A program made the translations under genes and the position numbers. A stretch of 32,893 bases of DNA, from contig CAJUER010000005.1 of assembly GCA_910585705.1 (NCBI GenBank), forward strand, positions 1-32,893, read 5' to 3'. Below are positions 24,017 through 32,039 of this stretch, in pieces (position 1 is the first letter of the stretch; the number at the start of each line of letters is the position of its first letter). Below the pieces are notes generated by a model that saw nothing but the letters and a program-made list of their open reading frames with translations, was not told where the DNA came from and did not search any database. Origin of the DNA: an uncultured Christensenella sp. Its GTDB lineage: Bacteria > Bacillota > Clostridia > Christensenellales > Borkfalkiaceae.

Positions 24017-25018
24017 TTAAATCTGATAGAACCCTATTTTTTTGTAAACTTTGCCAAGCGTTCTGTTTGCAGTACGCGCGGCGGTTTCCGCTCCGCGCTT
24101 TAATACGCCGTTTAAGTATTCCTTATCCGCAAGAAGTTTATTCTGTTCGTTCTGAATAGGCGACAGCGCGTCCGCGACAGTTTCGCCGACGGCAAGCTTA
24201 AACTCGCCGTAGCCGCTGTTTGCAAATTCGCGTTCCGCCTCCTCTATGCTCTTCCCTGAAAACAGCGAGTAGATAGAAAGCAGATTGCTTACTCCCGGCT
24301 TATTTTCGGAGTCGTACTTTATTTCCGAACCGCTGTCAGTAACGGCGCGTTTAAACTTTCTTATAACCGTATCCCTGTCGTCTGAAAGGAAAATCGAACC
24401 GTTGGGGTTTTCCGCCGATTTCGACATTTTCTTTTCGGGCTCGGACAGGTCGCATATTTTCGCGCCTACCTTCATTATAATTCCTTCGGGGACGGTGAAC
24501 GTCGGAGAATACGCGTTGTTGAAACGGCGCGCTATGTCGCGAGCGATTTCGAGGTGCTGCTTTTGGTCCTGCCCTACCGGCACGAAATCCGCCTGATACA
24601 GCAGAATATCCGCCGCCATTAAGACGGGATAATCCATAAGCCCCATATTTATGTTGTCGGCGTGCTTCGCGCTCTTGTCCTTGAACTGCGTCATACGCTC
24701 CATTTCGCCGACGTATGTGAACGTATTGAGCGCCCAGCAAAGCTGCGCATGCGCGGCAACATGAGACTGAACGTACAGTGCGCACTTGTCGGGGTCTATT
24801 CCGCACGCTATATAAAGCGCGGCGAGCGAAAGCGTTCTGCGGCGCAGTTCGGCGGGTTCCTGACGAACGGTTATTGCGTGCATATCCGCGATAGCGAAAA
24901 AGCAGTCGTACTCGTTCTGAAGCGAAACCCAGTTTTTAATTGCGCCGAGATAGTTGCCTATCGTCAGATTATTGGTCGGCTGAACCGCCGAATAAAGCGT
25001 CTTTTTTCTGTCTTCCAT
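24017..25018 (-). CDS. trpS: Tryptophanyl-tRNA synthetase
   Basis: It charges tRNA-Trp in two steps through tryptophanyl-AMP. From the chosen start it has 333 residues, the usual bacterial size. The HIGH-equivalent is TIGN (19-22, in PTNNLTIGNYLGA) and KMSKS is at 197-201. The tryptophan pocket region shows MDYPVLMAADILLYQ and VPVGQDQKQHLE. A longer frame exists, but the ATG at the chosen place has GGGAGC 5 nt before it and matches homologues. A good promoter lies 26 bp upstream. No T-box leader fits in the short 5' region, so tRNA-dependent control by that route is unlikely. Confidence 0.97.
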   Translation of the reverse strand: MEDRKKTLYSAVQPTNNLTIGNYLGAIKNWVSLQNEYDCFFAIADMHAITVRQEPAELRRRTLSLAALYIACGIDPDKCALYVQSHVAAHAQLCWALNTFTYVGEMERMTQFKDKSAKHADNINMGLMDYPVLMAADILLYQADFVPVGQDQKQHLEIARDIARRFNNAYSPTFTVPEGIIMKVGAKICDLSEPEKKMSKSAENPNGSIFLSDDRDTVIRKFKRAVTDSGSEIKYDSENKPGVSNLLSIYSLFSGKSIEEAEREFANSGYGEFKLAVGETVADALSPIQNEQNKLLADKEYLNGVLKRGAETAARTANRTLGKVYKKIGFYQI

Positions 25019-25043
25019 ATTCTGCTCCCGAAACTCATTATCA

Positions 25044-25072
25044 ATCATACCATAAACGCGCACAAAATGCAA
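25044..25072 (-). promoter_or_regulatory. Promoter of the trpS operon
   Basis: TTGCAT (25067-25072) and TATGAT (25044-25049) are 17 bp apart on the minus strand, giving a leader of about 20 nt. Confidence 0.7.
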
Positions 25073-25138
25073 AGTATTTTTTAACCGTTAAAGCTTAATC
25101 ACCAAACTTCACGCAAACCCACACACCGTTTACACAAA

Positions 25139-25172
25139 AACCGCCCGCGCATTAAAAACGCAGACGGCGGTT
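25139..25172 (-). terminator. Terminator of thrC
   Basis: The outer 7-bp stem AACCGCC/GGCGGTT encloses a partly paired GC-rich inner part. It is followed on the minus strand by TTTGTG and sits 11 nt past the thrC stop. Confidence 0.75.
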
Positions 25173-25182
25173 GAAATTAAAA

Positions 25183-26664
25183 TTATTTTACAAAGTTCAA
25201 AACTTCGGCGAATAGTTTGCTCTTCTCGTACGAACCCGAAAAACGCACAGGCTTGTCCTTTAAGTTTTGCAGGCATTTGGGCACGGCCATAGCCGTAGCC
25301 GCATGCAGCCGCTTTATCCCCTTAAAGCTGTCCTTTACGTCGTTTCCCGTAACGGCATAAAGAACGTCCTGCGGAAATTTATAAGGGCTTGCGGTACAGA
25401 CGATAACCATTTTGGTTTCGTCCTTTTTATTTGCTTCAAACCAGTCTACCGCAACCTTCATAGCACAGCCCGTGTGAGTATCCATTGTATAGCCCGTATC
25501 TATAAAAACGTCGTACATAGCCTCCACGCTTTCCTCTTCGCTCGAACAGCCGCCGTCGAAAATCTCGGAAATGCTTGCAAGCTCCTCTGCGGTAATTTCG
25601 TACTTGCCCGTGCTTTTAAGCTCGTTCATGCGCGCCGCCGTAAGCTTCGTGTCTCTACCCGAAAATTCGAAAATAAGTCTTTCAAGGTTGGAGGATACGA
25701 GAATATCCATAGAGGGCGACGTCGTCTTTATAAATTCGCGGTTTGTATCGTAAACGCCCGTATTGAAAAAGTCTGTAAGAATCCTGTTCGAGTTCGAGGC
25801 GCAATGAAGCCTGCGCACGGGCAGCCCCATACGCTTGGCATAGTATGCGGCGAGGATATTGCCGAAGTTGCCCGTAGGAACGGTAAAGTCGATTTGCTCG
25901 CCCATAGCAATCTGAGAGGACGAAACCAAATCGAGATAAGCAGAAAAATAATAAGCTATCTGCGGAGCGAGCCTGCCGAAATTTATCGAGTTTGCCGAAG
26001 ACAGGCGCACGCCTTTTTCAAGCAGAATTTTGTTATATTCAACGTTTGCGAAAATTTCTTTCACGGCGTTCTGGCAGTCGTCGAAGTTGCCTTTGACCGC
26101 CGCGACGTTTACGTTCTTGCCTTCCTGCGTGCACATTTGCAGTTTCTGCATTTTGGAAACGCCGTCCGAAGGATAGAACACCATAATTTTAACGCCGTCC
26201 TCGTCTTTAAAGCCTTCAAGCGCGGCTTTGCCTGTATCGCCCGAAGTTGCGACGAGCACGAGGATTTCCTCCTTGATGCCGACAATGTCGCAACCCTTGC
26301 GCAAAAGATATGGAAGCAACGTCAAAGCCATGTCCTTGAACGCACAGGTGGGCCCGTGAAAAAGTTCGAGCATATACACGCCGTCGTCAAGGCGCACGAG
26401 TGGCGCGGGGTCGCCGCCCTCGAACTTTGCGTACGCGCTTTCGCACGCCGATAAAAGCCCCTTCTCGTCGTATTCGTCAAGGTACTTTTTCAATATTTTC
26501 GCCGCGCGCTCGGGATAGTTCATATCCAGCATTTCATTGAGTTCTGTTTCCGTAACTTCCGGAAATTTTTCCGGCACGAACAGTCCGCCGTTTGCGGAAA
26601 GCCCCTGAACTATCGCGTTTGCGCCGCTTACCTTTTCACCGCCGCGCGTGCTTATGAATTTCAT
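25183..26664 (-). CDS. thrC: Threonine synthase
   Basis: This pyridoxal-phosphate enzyme converts O-phosphohomoserine to threonine. The 493 residues match the long (class II) form. It starts MKFISTRGGEKVSGANAIVQGLSANGGLFVPE, typical of the family. The PLP lysine is in GPTCAFKDMALTLLP (about residue 112), the serine/threonine phosphate loop is VATSGDTGKAALEGF, and TVPTGNFGNILAAYYAKRMGLPV binds the cofactor phosphate. AAGGAG lies 5 nt before the ATG. It has its own terminator and is downstream of another, so it appears monocistronic. Homoserine kinase and dehydrogenase are not in the window. Confidence 0.96.
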   Translation of the reverse strand: MKFISTRGGEKVSGANAIVQGLSANGGLFVPEKFPEVTETELNEMLDMNYPERAAKILKKYLDEYDEKGLLSACESAYAKFEGGDPAPLVRLDDGVYMLELFHGPTCAFKDMALTLLPYLLRKGCDIVGIKEEILVLVATSGDTGKAALEGFKDEDGVKIMVFYPSDGVSKMQKLQMCTQEGKNVNVAAVKGNFDDCQNAVKEIFANVEYNKILLEKGVRLSSANSINFGRLAPQIAYYFSAYLDLVSSSQIAMGEQIDFTVPTGNFGNILAAYYAKRMGLPVRRLHCASNSNRILTDFFNTGVYDTNREFIKTTSPSMDILVSSNLERLIFEFSGRDTKLTAARMNELKSTGKYEITAEELASISEIFDGGCSSEEESVEAMYDVFIDTGYTMDTHTGCAMKVAVDWFEANKKDETKMVIVCTASPYKFPQDVLYAVTGNDVKDSFKGIKRLHAATAMAVPKCLQNLKDKPVRFSGSYEKSKLFAEVLNFVK

Positions 26665-26684
26665 TTACGCTCCTTGAAAATTAA

Positions 26685-26711
26685 TTGACGGCGCAGTATT
26701 TGCGCCGTCAA
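26685..26711 (-). terminator. Terminator after the small P-loop gene
   Basis: A perfect 11-bp stem TTGACGGCGCA/TGCGCCGTCAA with a 5-nt loop begins 16 nt past the stop codon. The tail TTAATTTTC is moderately U-rich. It is also only 20 bp from the thrC ATG, so read-through could supply thrC. Confidence 0.75.
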
Positions 26712-26726
26712 CGTAAAAAATTTACT

Positions 26727-27134
26727 TTATAAGTATTTTTTTGCGAAATCGGGCAGTTCCTCTTTCGCACAGCTGCAAGTAATCGTTATAACTATTTTGT
26801 TTTCCGTCGAAATTTTATCGAGCATATAGAATATGCCTGCAAGGGAATTAAGCTCTTTGCCGCATATGCGCGCAATTCCGTCTAAATATATGTATTCGTA
26901 ATCGCTGTCGCTTGCCGCAATGCCCTTTATAAATCCGCAAAGCGCGTCCTCGCCGGCAACGTTCCAGTCCGTAACGTCTATAACCTTCACGCCGCGCGAC
27001 AAATCGTACATGTACCTTTTCGTGTCGGTAATGAACACGCTTAAACCTTTCGCGCCCTCCGTATTGAAGTTCGCCGTGTTAATAAGTTCCTTAGTTTTGC
27101 CTTCGCCTTTGGGTCCGTAAATAATTTTTATCAT
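26727..27134 (-). CDS. Small P-loop NTP-binding protein, unknown function
   Basis: The protein has 135 residues. A Walker A motif, GPKGEGKT, lies at residues 7-14 (MIKIIYGPKGEGKTKELINTAN). A Walker B-like strand, YEYIYLDGIARI, is at about 79-90, and KIVITITCSC follows near the C-terminus. The protein is about half the usual length of a RecA-like or kinase domain and has no membrane segment. It has its own promoter and terminator. It may bind ATP or GTP; partners are unknown. The Gly-Lys-Thr loop is secure, function is not. Confidence 0.85.
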   Translation of the reverse strand: MIKIIYGPKGEGKTKELINTANFNTEGAKGLSVFITDTKRYMYDLSRGVKVIDVTDWNVAGEDALCGFIKGIAASDSDYEYIYLDGIARICGKELNSLAGIFYMLDKISTENKIVITITCSCAKEELPDFAKKYL

Positions 27135-27159
27135 AAAACCCCTCCTGTTTCGTAGTTAT

Positions 27160-27188
27160 ATTCTAACAAGAAAACGGAAGAATTTCAA
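27160..27188 (-). promoter_or_regulatory. Promoter of the small P-loop gene
   Basis: TTGAAA (27183-27188) and TAGAAT (27160-27165) are 17 bp apart on the minus strand. AGGAGGGG precedes the ATG. Confidence 0.7.
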
Positions 27189-27223
27189 TACCCTTTTTGA
27201 AATTTTTTCCTTTTTTACACAAT

Positions 27224-28426
27224 TTATTTACATTCGCGCGCAAAATCGGCGATAGCTTCCAGCCCTTCTATCATATCTTTTGTCGAAAGCGCGTAGGATA
27301 AACGGACCGCGTCGTCGTCGCCGAAGCAAACGCCGGGAGTGGCGGCAACCTTTTTATGCGTTAAAAGCATTTCCGCAACGTCCATACTTCCGTGAATTTT
27401 TTTGCCGCGAAAACTTTTGCCGTACAGTTTGTCGCAAAGCAACATTACATAAAACGCGCCGTCCGGTTTGACGTAATCCAGCCCGAGCGATTTATAGCCG
27501 TCAAGCATTTCGAGCATTTTGTCGCGCCTTCTGCCGAACGCCGCAACCATATCGCGCATAGGCTTGTCGTCGCCCTCCAACGCGGCAAGCGCCGCGTACT
27601 GCGTCATTGTGTTTACGTTGGACGTGGAATGGCTCTGAAAGGACGCTATCGTCTTTGCAAGGTGTTCGGGGCAGGCAAGATAACCCAGCCTCCAACCCGT
27701 CATTGCGTAGGCTTTGGAAACGCCGTTGATAACAATAGTGCGCTCCTTCATTTCAGGCGAAACCGCCGCTATCGAAAAATGCTCTCCGCCGCCGTAAATG
27801 AGTTTTTCGTAAATTTCGTCGGCAAGCACAATCAAATCGTGCTTTACGCACACTTCTGCAATCGCCTCTATTTCGCCGCGCGTATATACCGCGCCCGTAG
27901 GGTTGCAGGGGCTGTTGAAAATAAGCATTTTCGTGCGCGGAGTTACCGCCGCTTCCACCTGCGCCGCCGTAATTTTATATCCGTGTCTGGGCGTTGCGTA
28001 AATATATTCGGGCACGCCGCCGCAGCTTTTGATTATTTCGGGATAGGTAAGCCAGTACGGTTTGGGTATAAGCACCTCGTCGCCGGGATTCACCGTTGCG
28101 AATACGGCGTTGAAAATCGAGTGCTTCGCGCCGTTGGAAACGATAATCTGCGAAGGCTCGTAATCGAGGTTGTTGTCGATATACAGTTTTTTTGCAATCG
28201 CTTTTTTCAAAGCGGGCAGACCTGCCGCCGCAACGTACTTCGTATAACCTTTATCGAGCGCGTCCTTTGCCGCCGCAACGATATGGTCGGGCGTGTTGAA
28301 GTCGGGTTCGCCCACGCCGAAGTTAATTACCTTTTCGCCTGCGGCTTTCAGCTCGTTTGCTTTTGCCGAAATAGCAAGCGTCATCGAAGGCGATATTGCC
28401 GAAACCCTGTCCGATACCTTAATCAT
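27224..28426 (-). CDS. Aspartate-type aminotransferase (class I/II, PLP)
   Basis: It transfers an amino group between an amino acid (probably aspartate or an aromatic) and a 2-oxo acid. The 400 residues fit subgroup I-gamma enzymes such as Bacillus AspB. It starts SDRVSAISPSMTLAISAKANELKAAGEKVINFGVGEPDFNTP in family style. NSPCNPTGAVYTRGEI contacts substrate and cofactor, VLADEIYEKLIYGG has the Asp and Tyr binding PLP, and the Schiff-base lysine is in NGVSKAYAMTGWRLGYLA (about residue 237). The C-terminal RLSYALS supplies the carboxylate-binding Arg. GGGAGA lies 8 nt before the ATG. It is monocistronic. Exact substrate is not readable. Confidence 0.93.
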   Translation of the reverse strand: MIKVSDRVSAISPSMTLAISAKANELKAAGEKVINFGVGEPDFNTPDHIVAAAKDALDKGYTKYVAAAGLPALKKAIAKKLYIDNNLDYEPSQIIVSNGAKHSIFNAVFATVNPGDEVLIPKPYWLTYPEIIKSCGGVPEYIYATPRHGYKITAAQVEAAVTPRTKMLIFNSPCNPTGAVYTRGEIEAIAEVCVKHDLIVLADEIYEKLIYGGGEHFSIAAVSPEMKERTIVINGVSKAYAMTGWRLGYLACPEHLAKTIASFQSHSTSNVNTMTQYAALAALEGDDKPMRDMVAAFGRRRDKMLEMLDGYKSLGLDYVKPDGAFYVMLLCDKLYGKSFRGKKIHGSMDVAEMLLTHKKVAATPGVCFGDDDAVRLSYALSTKDMIEGLEAIADFARECK

Positions 28427-28458
28427 AAGAATATTCTCCCGTAAAAACTACATATTCA

Positions 28459-28487
28459 ATTATAACCGAAGCGGAAGCGTTTGGCAA
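28459..28487 (-). promoter_or_regulatory. Promoter of the aminotransferase gene
   Basis: TTGCCA (28482-28487) is 17 bp from a perfect TATAAT (28459-28464) on the minus strand, giving a leader of about 25 nt. Confidence 0.8.
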
Positions 28488-28502
28488 ATATTTGAAAGTG
28501 TT

Positions 28503-28664
28503 TTATTCGCACTCGCTTACGGAAATACAAAACTTCTGACTGTTGTTAAGCGTCATATAAATTTTTTCGCCGTCGTTTTCAAGCTCGCATACAAACTCGT
28601 CGCGTAAAAGTATTTCCAGTTCCTGTAAAACAAATTCCTTTGTAATCTTCTCGTTTTCTGCCAT
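28503..28664 (-). CDS. Small protein of 53 residues, unknown
   Basis: The preferred frame is MAENEKITKEFVLQELEILL, continuing to ISVSECE. It is acidic and mixed helix then beta strands (EFVCELENDGEKIYMTLNNSQKFCISV), compatible with a small folded protein. The ATG has AGGAG 10 nt upstream. Two earlier in-frame starts add a basic stretch with poorer ribosome sites. The aminotransferase promoter follows 16 bp after its stop. No match to a known family was recognised. Confidence 0.65.
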   Translation of the reverse strand: MAENEKITKEFVLQELEILLRDEFVCELENDGEKIYMTLNNSQKFCISVSECE

Positions 28665-28903
28665 AACCGTGTTTCTCCTTAAAAAGTTTTTCATTTGCAC
28701 GCCTTTATAAGTCCGGAAAAAATAAAAGTGTGCCTGCGTAAAATACGTCCGGAACGTACTCAACCGCAAGATAAGTGTAACATATTAAAACAAAAAATCC
28801 AGCAAAATTTCAAAGATTTTTCCGTTTCGACCAAAGTAGTTAAATTTCGACAAAATTCTCTGTCAATATTTGCCGAAAGGCTGACTTATCGGCAAAAAGG
28901 CGT

Positions 28904-28931
28904 CCGCGCCGTGCGTTTATGCACGGCGCGG
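28904..28931 (-). terminator. Terminator of the feo operon
   Basis: A perfect 11-bp stem CCGCGCCGTGC/GCACGGCGCGG with a 6-nt loop begins 33 nt after the last feo cistron. On the minus strand ACGCCTTTTTG follows. A second, weaker hairpin (TTGCCGA/TCGGCAA) lies just beyond. Confidence 0.8.
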
Positions 28932-28963
28932 AAAAACCTTATTAAATCAGAGGATAGTGCGTT

Positions 28964-29116
28964 TCATTTTTTAGGCTTGCATCTATCGCATGCCGAACAG
29001 CCTTCGCAGCCGCAGCAACCGCCCTTGTGCCTTATCTTTCTGTATATTATCGCGCCGACCGCCGCGACTGCCGCCGCGCAGACTACGACTATTACCGTAA
29101 TATCTATTGCGTTCAT
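28964..29116 (-). CDS. FeoB-associated Cys-rich small membrane protein
   Basis: The 50-residue protein reads MNAIDITVIVVVCAAAVAAV, then GAIIYRKIRHKGGCCGCEGC and ends SACDRCKPKK. One membrane helix spans about residues 5-24. The cytoplasmic side is basic and then Cys-rich (CCGCEGCSACDRC). Small proteins of this layout regularly follow feoB in Clostridia and are annotated as FeoB-associated Cys-rich membrane proteins; a role in iron handoff or FeoC-like stability is supposed. Its ATG overlaps the feoB stop in ATGA, so translation is coupled. Confidence 0.88.
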   Translation of the reverse strand: MNAIDITVIVVVCAAAVAAVGAIIYRKIRHKGGCCGCEGCSACDRCKPKK

Positions 29117-31410
29117 TTCTTTCTCCGTCCGAATATTTTAGTTATATCGAATTTGCCCGTGTTGCGCAAAACGATGAATGTTGCGACGACTGCGGCTACG
29201 GCAAACCAGATTGCGAGCGGCCAGATAAACGCACCGACCGTATACACCATTGCGCCGACTGTAAAGCTTACCGCAAGCCAGAATAGCAGCGTCCATTTGA
29301 ATTTGCCTTTTTCAAGTTCGGCTTTTGCCGTAGCGCACGCCGCGAAGCAGGGAACCGTCATCATGTTGAACGCGATAAACGCAATGAGCGCCGCAATAAA
29401 TTCACGCTGGGACAAGCCTGCGTCTGCGGTAATTACTTTTATTAAACCCGCAAGCTCTTCTATCCCTTCTTCCGTCCCCTCGCCAGCGTATGCGCTTATA
29501 CATATTGCAAGCGTAGTAAACGTTGCTATCACGTTTTCCTTTGCAACGAGTCCCGTTAAAGCCGCAACCGCAAACACCCAGCCGAACTGACCGAGCTGAG
29601 CGCCGAAGCCCAGCGGCGTGAACAGAGGTTGAAGGAACATTCCGAGCGAAGCGAGCATTGACTGCTGCATCTGCTCGTCGGGGAGATAATGCCAATTCCA
29701 GCTTAAATGCGAGAACAGCCAGATTATCACAGTAGATGCGAATATTATAGTAAACGCCTTTTTGACGAAGTGCTTGGTTTTGTCCCAAAGGTGAAGCATA
29801 AGGTTTTTAAAGCCCGGCGCATGGTATGCAGGAAGCTCCATAATAAAGGGCGGGGTTTCGCCTTTGAGAGTAGTGTTGCGCATTAACAGCACGCAGACGA
29901 TAGCCGTGCATATTCCCAATAAATACATGGAGAACGTTATCACGTCGGCATTGCCCACGCCGAAAGTCATAACTATTCCGCCCGCAACCGCCGTAAGAAT
30001 GGGCAGCTTAGCCCCGCACGAGAAGAAGGGAATTACCCTTATCGTTGCCGTGCGCTCCTTCTCGTCGGCAAGCGTTCTTGTGTTTACCGCCGCAGGCACG
30101 GAACAGCCGAAGCCCATAATCATAGGCATAAACGCCCTGCCCGACAAGCCGAAGCGGCGGAAAACTCTGTCAAGCACGAACGCGATACGCGCCATATAGC
30201 CCGAGTCTTCCAAAATAGAGAAAAACATAAACAGAACGAGTATCTGGGGCAGGAAGCCGAGTACGGCGAATATACCTCCGAGTATTCCGTCGCCGACAAG
30301 TCCCGTAGCCCACTCCGCCGCGCCTCCCCTTTCCATCAGCGAAATAACGCCGTCGGAAATATGGTCGAGGAAGAGGTTTAAGAAATTAGTTAAAATTACG
30401 CCCGGCGAATACACAGTTCCGTCGTAGAAAATAGCGAGAATTTCAACGCCGAAATTATTCGGTCCGTCCTCAGTCGCAAGACCGAGTTCAACAAGCGAGG
30501 GCATCCACGCCTGATTTTCCGAAAAGCCGTTCAAATAGAACAGATTTTCCGAGAATGTCAGATGGAATATAAAGAAGAGTATAACTATAAATATGGGGAT
30601 TGCCCACACTCTATGCGTTAAAACCCTGTCTATTTTGTCGGACTTGGTTAGCGCTTCTCTGTGCGCTTTCGTCTTTGCGCCCGAAAGACTGCCTGAAATG
30701 TACTTATACCTTTCGTCCGCAATCACCGCTTCCAAATCTTCGTCCGCACCCGTTTTTTCGAGTACAGCCGAAGCGCCATTGCGTTGCACTTCTATCTCGT
30801 CGTTTTCAAGCAGTTTAACCGCGTGGAAAAGCGGCGAGGAAACGCCTTCGCCCTCGTAGAATGCGTAAGCCGTTTCGAGTTGTTTATCGAGCACGCCCTT
30901 TAACACTGTTGTGCCCTTGCGTTGCGGCGGCATGGAAAGCGCGCGCGACATAAGCTCTTTTATGCCCGTATTCCTGAGTGCGGAAATTTCCACAACAGGC
31001 ACACCGAGCGTCTTTTCAATCGCCTTTACGTCGATTTTATCGCCCGATTTTTCCACTTCGTCCATCATATTGAGGGCGATTATCACAGGCACGTCGCACT
31101 CCAAAATCTGGGTTGTGAGGTACAGGTTACGCTCCAAATTGGTGGCGTCCACGATGTTTATTATCGCGTCGGGCTTTTCTTCGAGTATGTAGTTGCGTGA
31201 AACCACCTCTTCGGGCGTGTACGGCGACAGCGAGTAAATACCGGGTAAATCGACTACGGCGACGCGCTCGCCCGCGCCCTTATATACGCCCTCCCGCTTG
31301 TCAACCGTAACGCCGGGCCAGTTGCCGACGTGCGCGGACGAACCGGTCAGCGCGTTGAAAAGCGTGGTCTTGCCGCAGTTAGGGTTGCCCGCCAAAGCGA
31401 AAGTTCTCAT
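29113..31410 (-). CDS. feoB: Ferrous iron transporter FeoB
   Basis: FeoB imports Fe2+ across the cytoplasmic membrane, gated by an N-terminal G protein. The 765 residues match the family. G1 is GNPNCGKT (8-15), G2 lies in the switch VGNWPGVTVDK, G3 is DLPG, G4 is NMMD and G5 is ISALRNTGI. The membrane part starts near residue 285. Two Gate motifs carry Cys: GFGCSVPAAVNTRTL and FFSCGAKLPILTA. Later helices include AYHAPGFKNLMLHLWDKTKHF and ENVIATFTTLA. The start overlaps the feoA stop in ATGA. It is the third cistron of an operon of two feoA genes, feoB and a Cys-rich protein. No FeoC follows. Confidence 0.97.
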   Translation of the reverse strand: MRTFALAGNPNCGKTTLFNALTGSSAHVGNWPGVTVDKREGVYKGAGERVAVVDLPGIYSLSPYTPEEVVSRNYILEEKPDAIINIVDATNLERNLYLTTQILECDVPVIIALNMMDEVEKSGDKIDVKAIEKTLGVPVVEISALRNTGIKELMSRALSMPPQRKGTTVLKGVLDKQLETAYAFYEGEGVSSPLFHAVKLLENDEIEVQRNGASAVLEKTGADEDLEAVIADERYKYISGSLSGAKTKAHREALTKSDKIDRVLTHRVWAIPIFIVILFFIFHLTFSENLFYLNGFSENQAWMPSLVELGLATEDGPNNFGVEILAIFYDGTVYSPGVILTNFLNLFLDHISDGVISLMERGGAAEWATGLVGDGILGGIFAVLGFLPQILVLFMFFSILEDSGYMARIAFVLDRVFRRFGLSGRAFMPMIMGFGCSVPAAVNTRTLADEKERTATIRVIPFFSCGAKLPILTAVAGGIVMTFGVGNADVITFSMYLLGICTAIVCVLLMRNTTLKGETPPFIMELPAYHAPGFKNLMLHLWDKTKHFVKKAFTIIFASTVIIWLFSHLSWNWHYLPDEQMQQSMLASLGMFLQPLFTPLGFGAQLGQFGWVFAVAALTGLVAKENVIATFTTLAICISAYAGEGTEEGIEELAGLIKVITADAGLSQREFIAALIAFIAFNMMTVPCFAACATAKAELEKGKFKWTLLFWLAVSFTVGAMVYTVGAFIWPLAIWFAVAAVVATFIVLRNTGKFDITKIFGRRKK

Positions 31411-31637
31411 TTAAGCTCCACCTCCACGCACGAAGCCTCGTCCTTGCGGAGCGTAAGCTCATAGCCGCGCAAAGTTATTTCGATTGGGTCGCCGAGCGGA
31501 GCTTTCTTACGCATTGTTAGCTCGGCTCCCGGCGTCACGCCCATATCGAAAAGTCGGCGGCGTATCCTTCCTTCGCCCTTTACCGATTTGATTATTCCGC
31601 TCTCTCCGACGGCAAATTCGCTTAAAAGTTTGACCAT
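31407..31637 (-). CDS. feoA: FeoA domain protein (first before feoB)
   Basis: FeoA is a small SH3-like cytoplasmic protein that supports FeoB. The 76 residues carry the fold and motif LSEFAVGESGIIKSVKGEG, RRRLFDMGVTPGAELTMRKKAPLGDPIEITLRGYELTLRKDEA. This includes the L-x-x-M/L-G-x-x-x-G turn and the GDPIEI strand. AAGGAGG is 5 nt from the ATG, an ideal site. The gene overlaps feoB and is separated from the second feoA by 85 bp, a gap that contains a copy of a repeat also found at the operon promoter. Confidence 0.93.
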   Translation of the reverse strand: MVKLLSEFAVGESGIIKSVKGEGRIRRRLFDMGVTPGAELTMRKKAPLGDPIEITLRGYELTLRKDEASCVEVELK

Positions 31638-31655
31638 TGAAACCTCCTTAAAACT

Positions 31656-31674
31656 TAACTGTGGTTTATTTTTT
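31656..31674. repeat. Repeat between the two feoA genes
   Basis: TAACTGTGGTTTATTTTTT matches TAACCGTAGTTTATTTTTT at 32000-32018 in 17 of 19 positions. TTAACT and AGTTAA also form an inverted pair around it. It may be a second operator or a trace of the feoA duplication. Confidence 0.5.
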
Positions 31675-31722
31675 AGTTAAAAATTTATGCGGCGCAAAAG
31701 CCGCTTTGTTTACGACGGTAAA

Positions 31723-31935
31723 TCAGGAAACGAGAATTTTGCCCGCCAAAGTTCTGTCAAGGCAAAGCCTGCCCTCTTTGACGATTACGATAACGTTACC
31801 GCCGTTCGAGGAAACGAGGGTAATTTTTCCGCCTTCGGAAATTCCCAGCTCCTGCAAATGTCTTTTAATTTTCTCGTCCGCGCCGACGCGCCTTATTTCA
31901 AGCTCGCGTCCTGCGGGTGCAATAGCGATAGGCAT
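31723..31935 (-). CDS. Second FeoA domain protein (operon leader)
   Basis: The 70 residues have the same SH3-like fold as the downstream FeoA but are quite diverged: MPIAIAPAGRELEIRRVGAD, KRHLQELGISEGGKITLVSSNGGNVIVIVKEGRLCLDRTLAGKI. It lacks the GDPIE segment and has NGGNVIV instead. Paired feoA genes before feoB are common in Clostridia, and this one is typically the divergent partner. AAAGGAGGGG lies before the ATG. It is the first gene after the feo promoter. Confidence 0.92.
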   Translation of the reverse strand: MPIAIAPAGRELEIRRVGADEKIKRHLQELGISEGGKITLVSSNGGNVIVIVKEGRLCLDRTLAGKILVS

Positions 31936-31962
31936 AAAGCCCCTCCTTTACTTTCTGAAAAT

Positions 31963-31991
31963 ATTATACACGGTTAATTTTTTATTGTCAA
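31963..31991 (-). promoter_or_regulatory. Promoter of the feo operon
   Basis: A perfect TTGACA (31986-31991) is 17 bp from a perfect TATAAT (31963-31968). A 7-bp inverted pair ACGGTTA/TAACCGT (31970-31976 and 32000-32006) flanks the -35 and could be an iron-regulator site. Neither a standard Fur nor DtxR box is evident. Confidence 0.85.
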
Positions 31992-31999
31992 CAAAAAAA

Positions 32000-32018
32000 T
32001 AACCGTAGTTTATTTTTT
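32000..32018. repeat. Repeat upstream of the feo promoter
   Basis: TAACCGTAGTTTATTTTTT is the near copy of the motif between the feoA genes. It begins 9 bp upstream of the -35 box and starts with the outer arm of the inverted pair noted for the promoter. Confidence 0.5.
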
Positions 32019-32039
32019 TATGAAAAAATTTTTAAAACA

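Noticed and set aside
25019..25182. T-box or trp-type leader before trpS
   Set aside because: The promoter is about 26 bp from the start codon, leaving no room for a leader, and no T-box consensus is present.
25267..26454. Long open frame (395 codons) on the + strand opposite threonine synthase
   Set aside because: It is the antisense of a well-conserved gene in GC-skewed codons. Its translation is basic and low in complexity with no recognisable domain and no ribosome site.
27392..28444. Long open frame (350 codons) on the + strand opposite the aminotransferase
   Set aside because: It is an antisense shadow with an Arg/His-rich translation and no domain; the minus-strand gene is certain.
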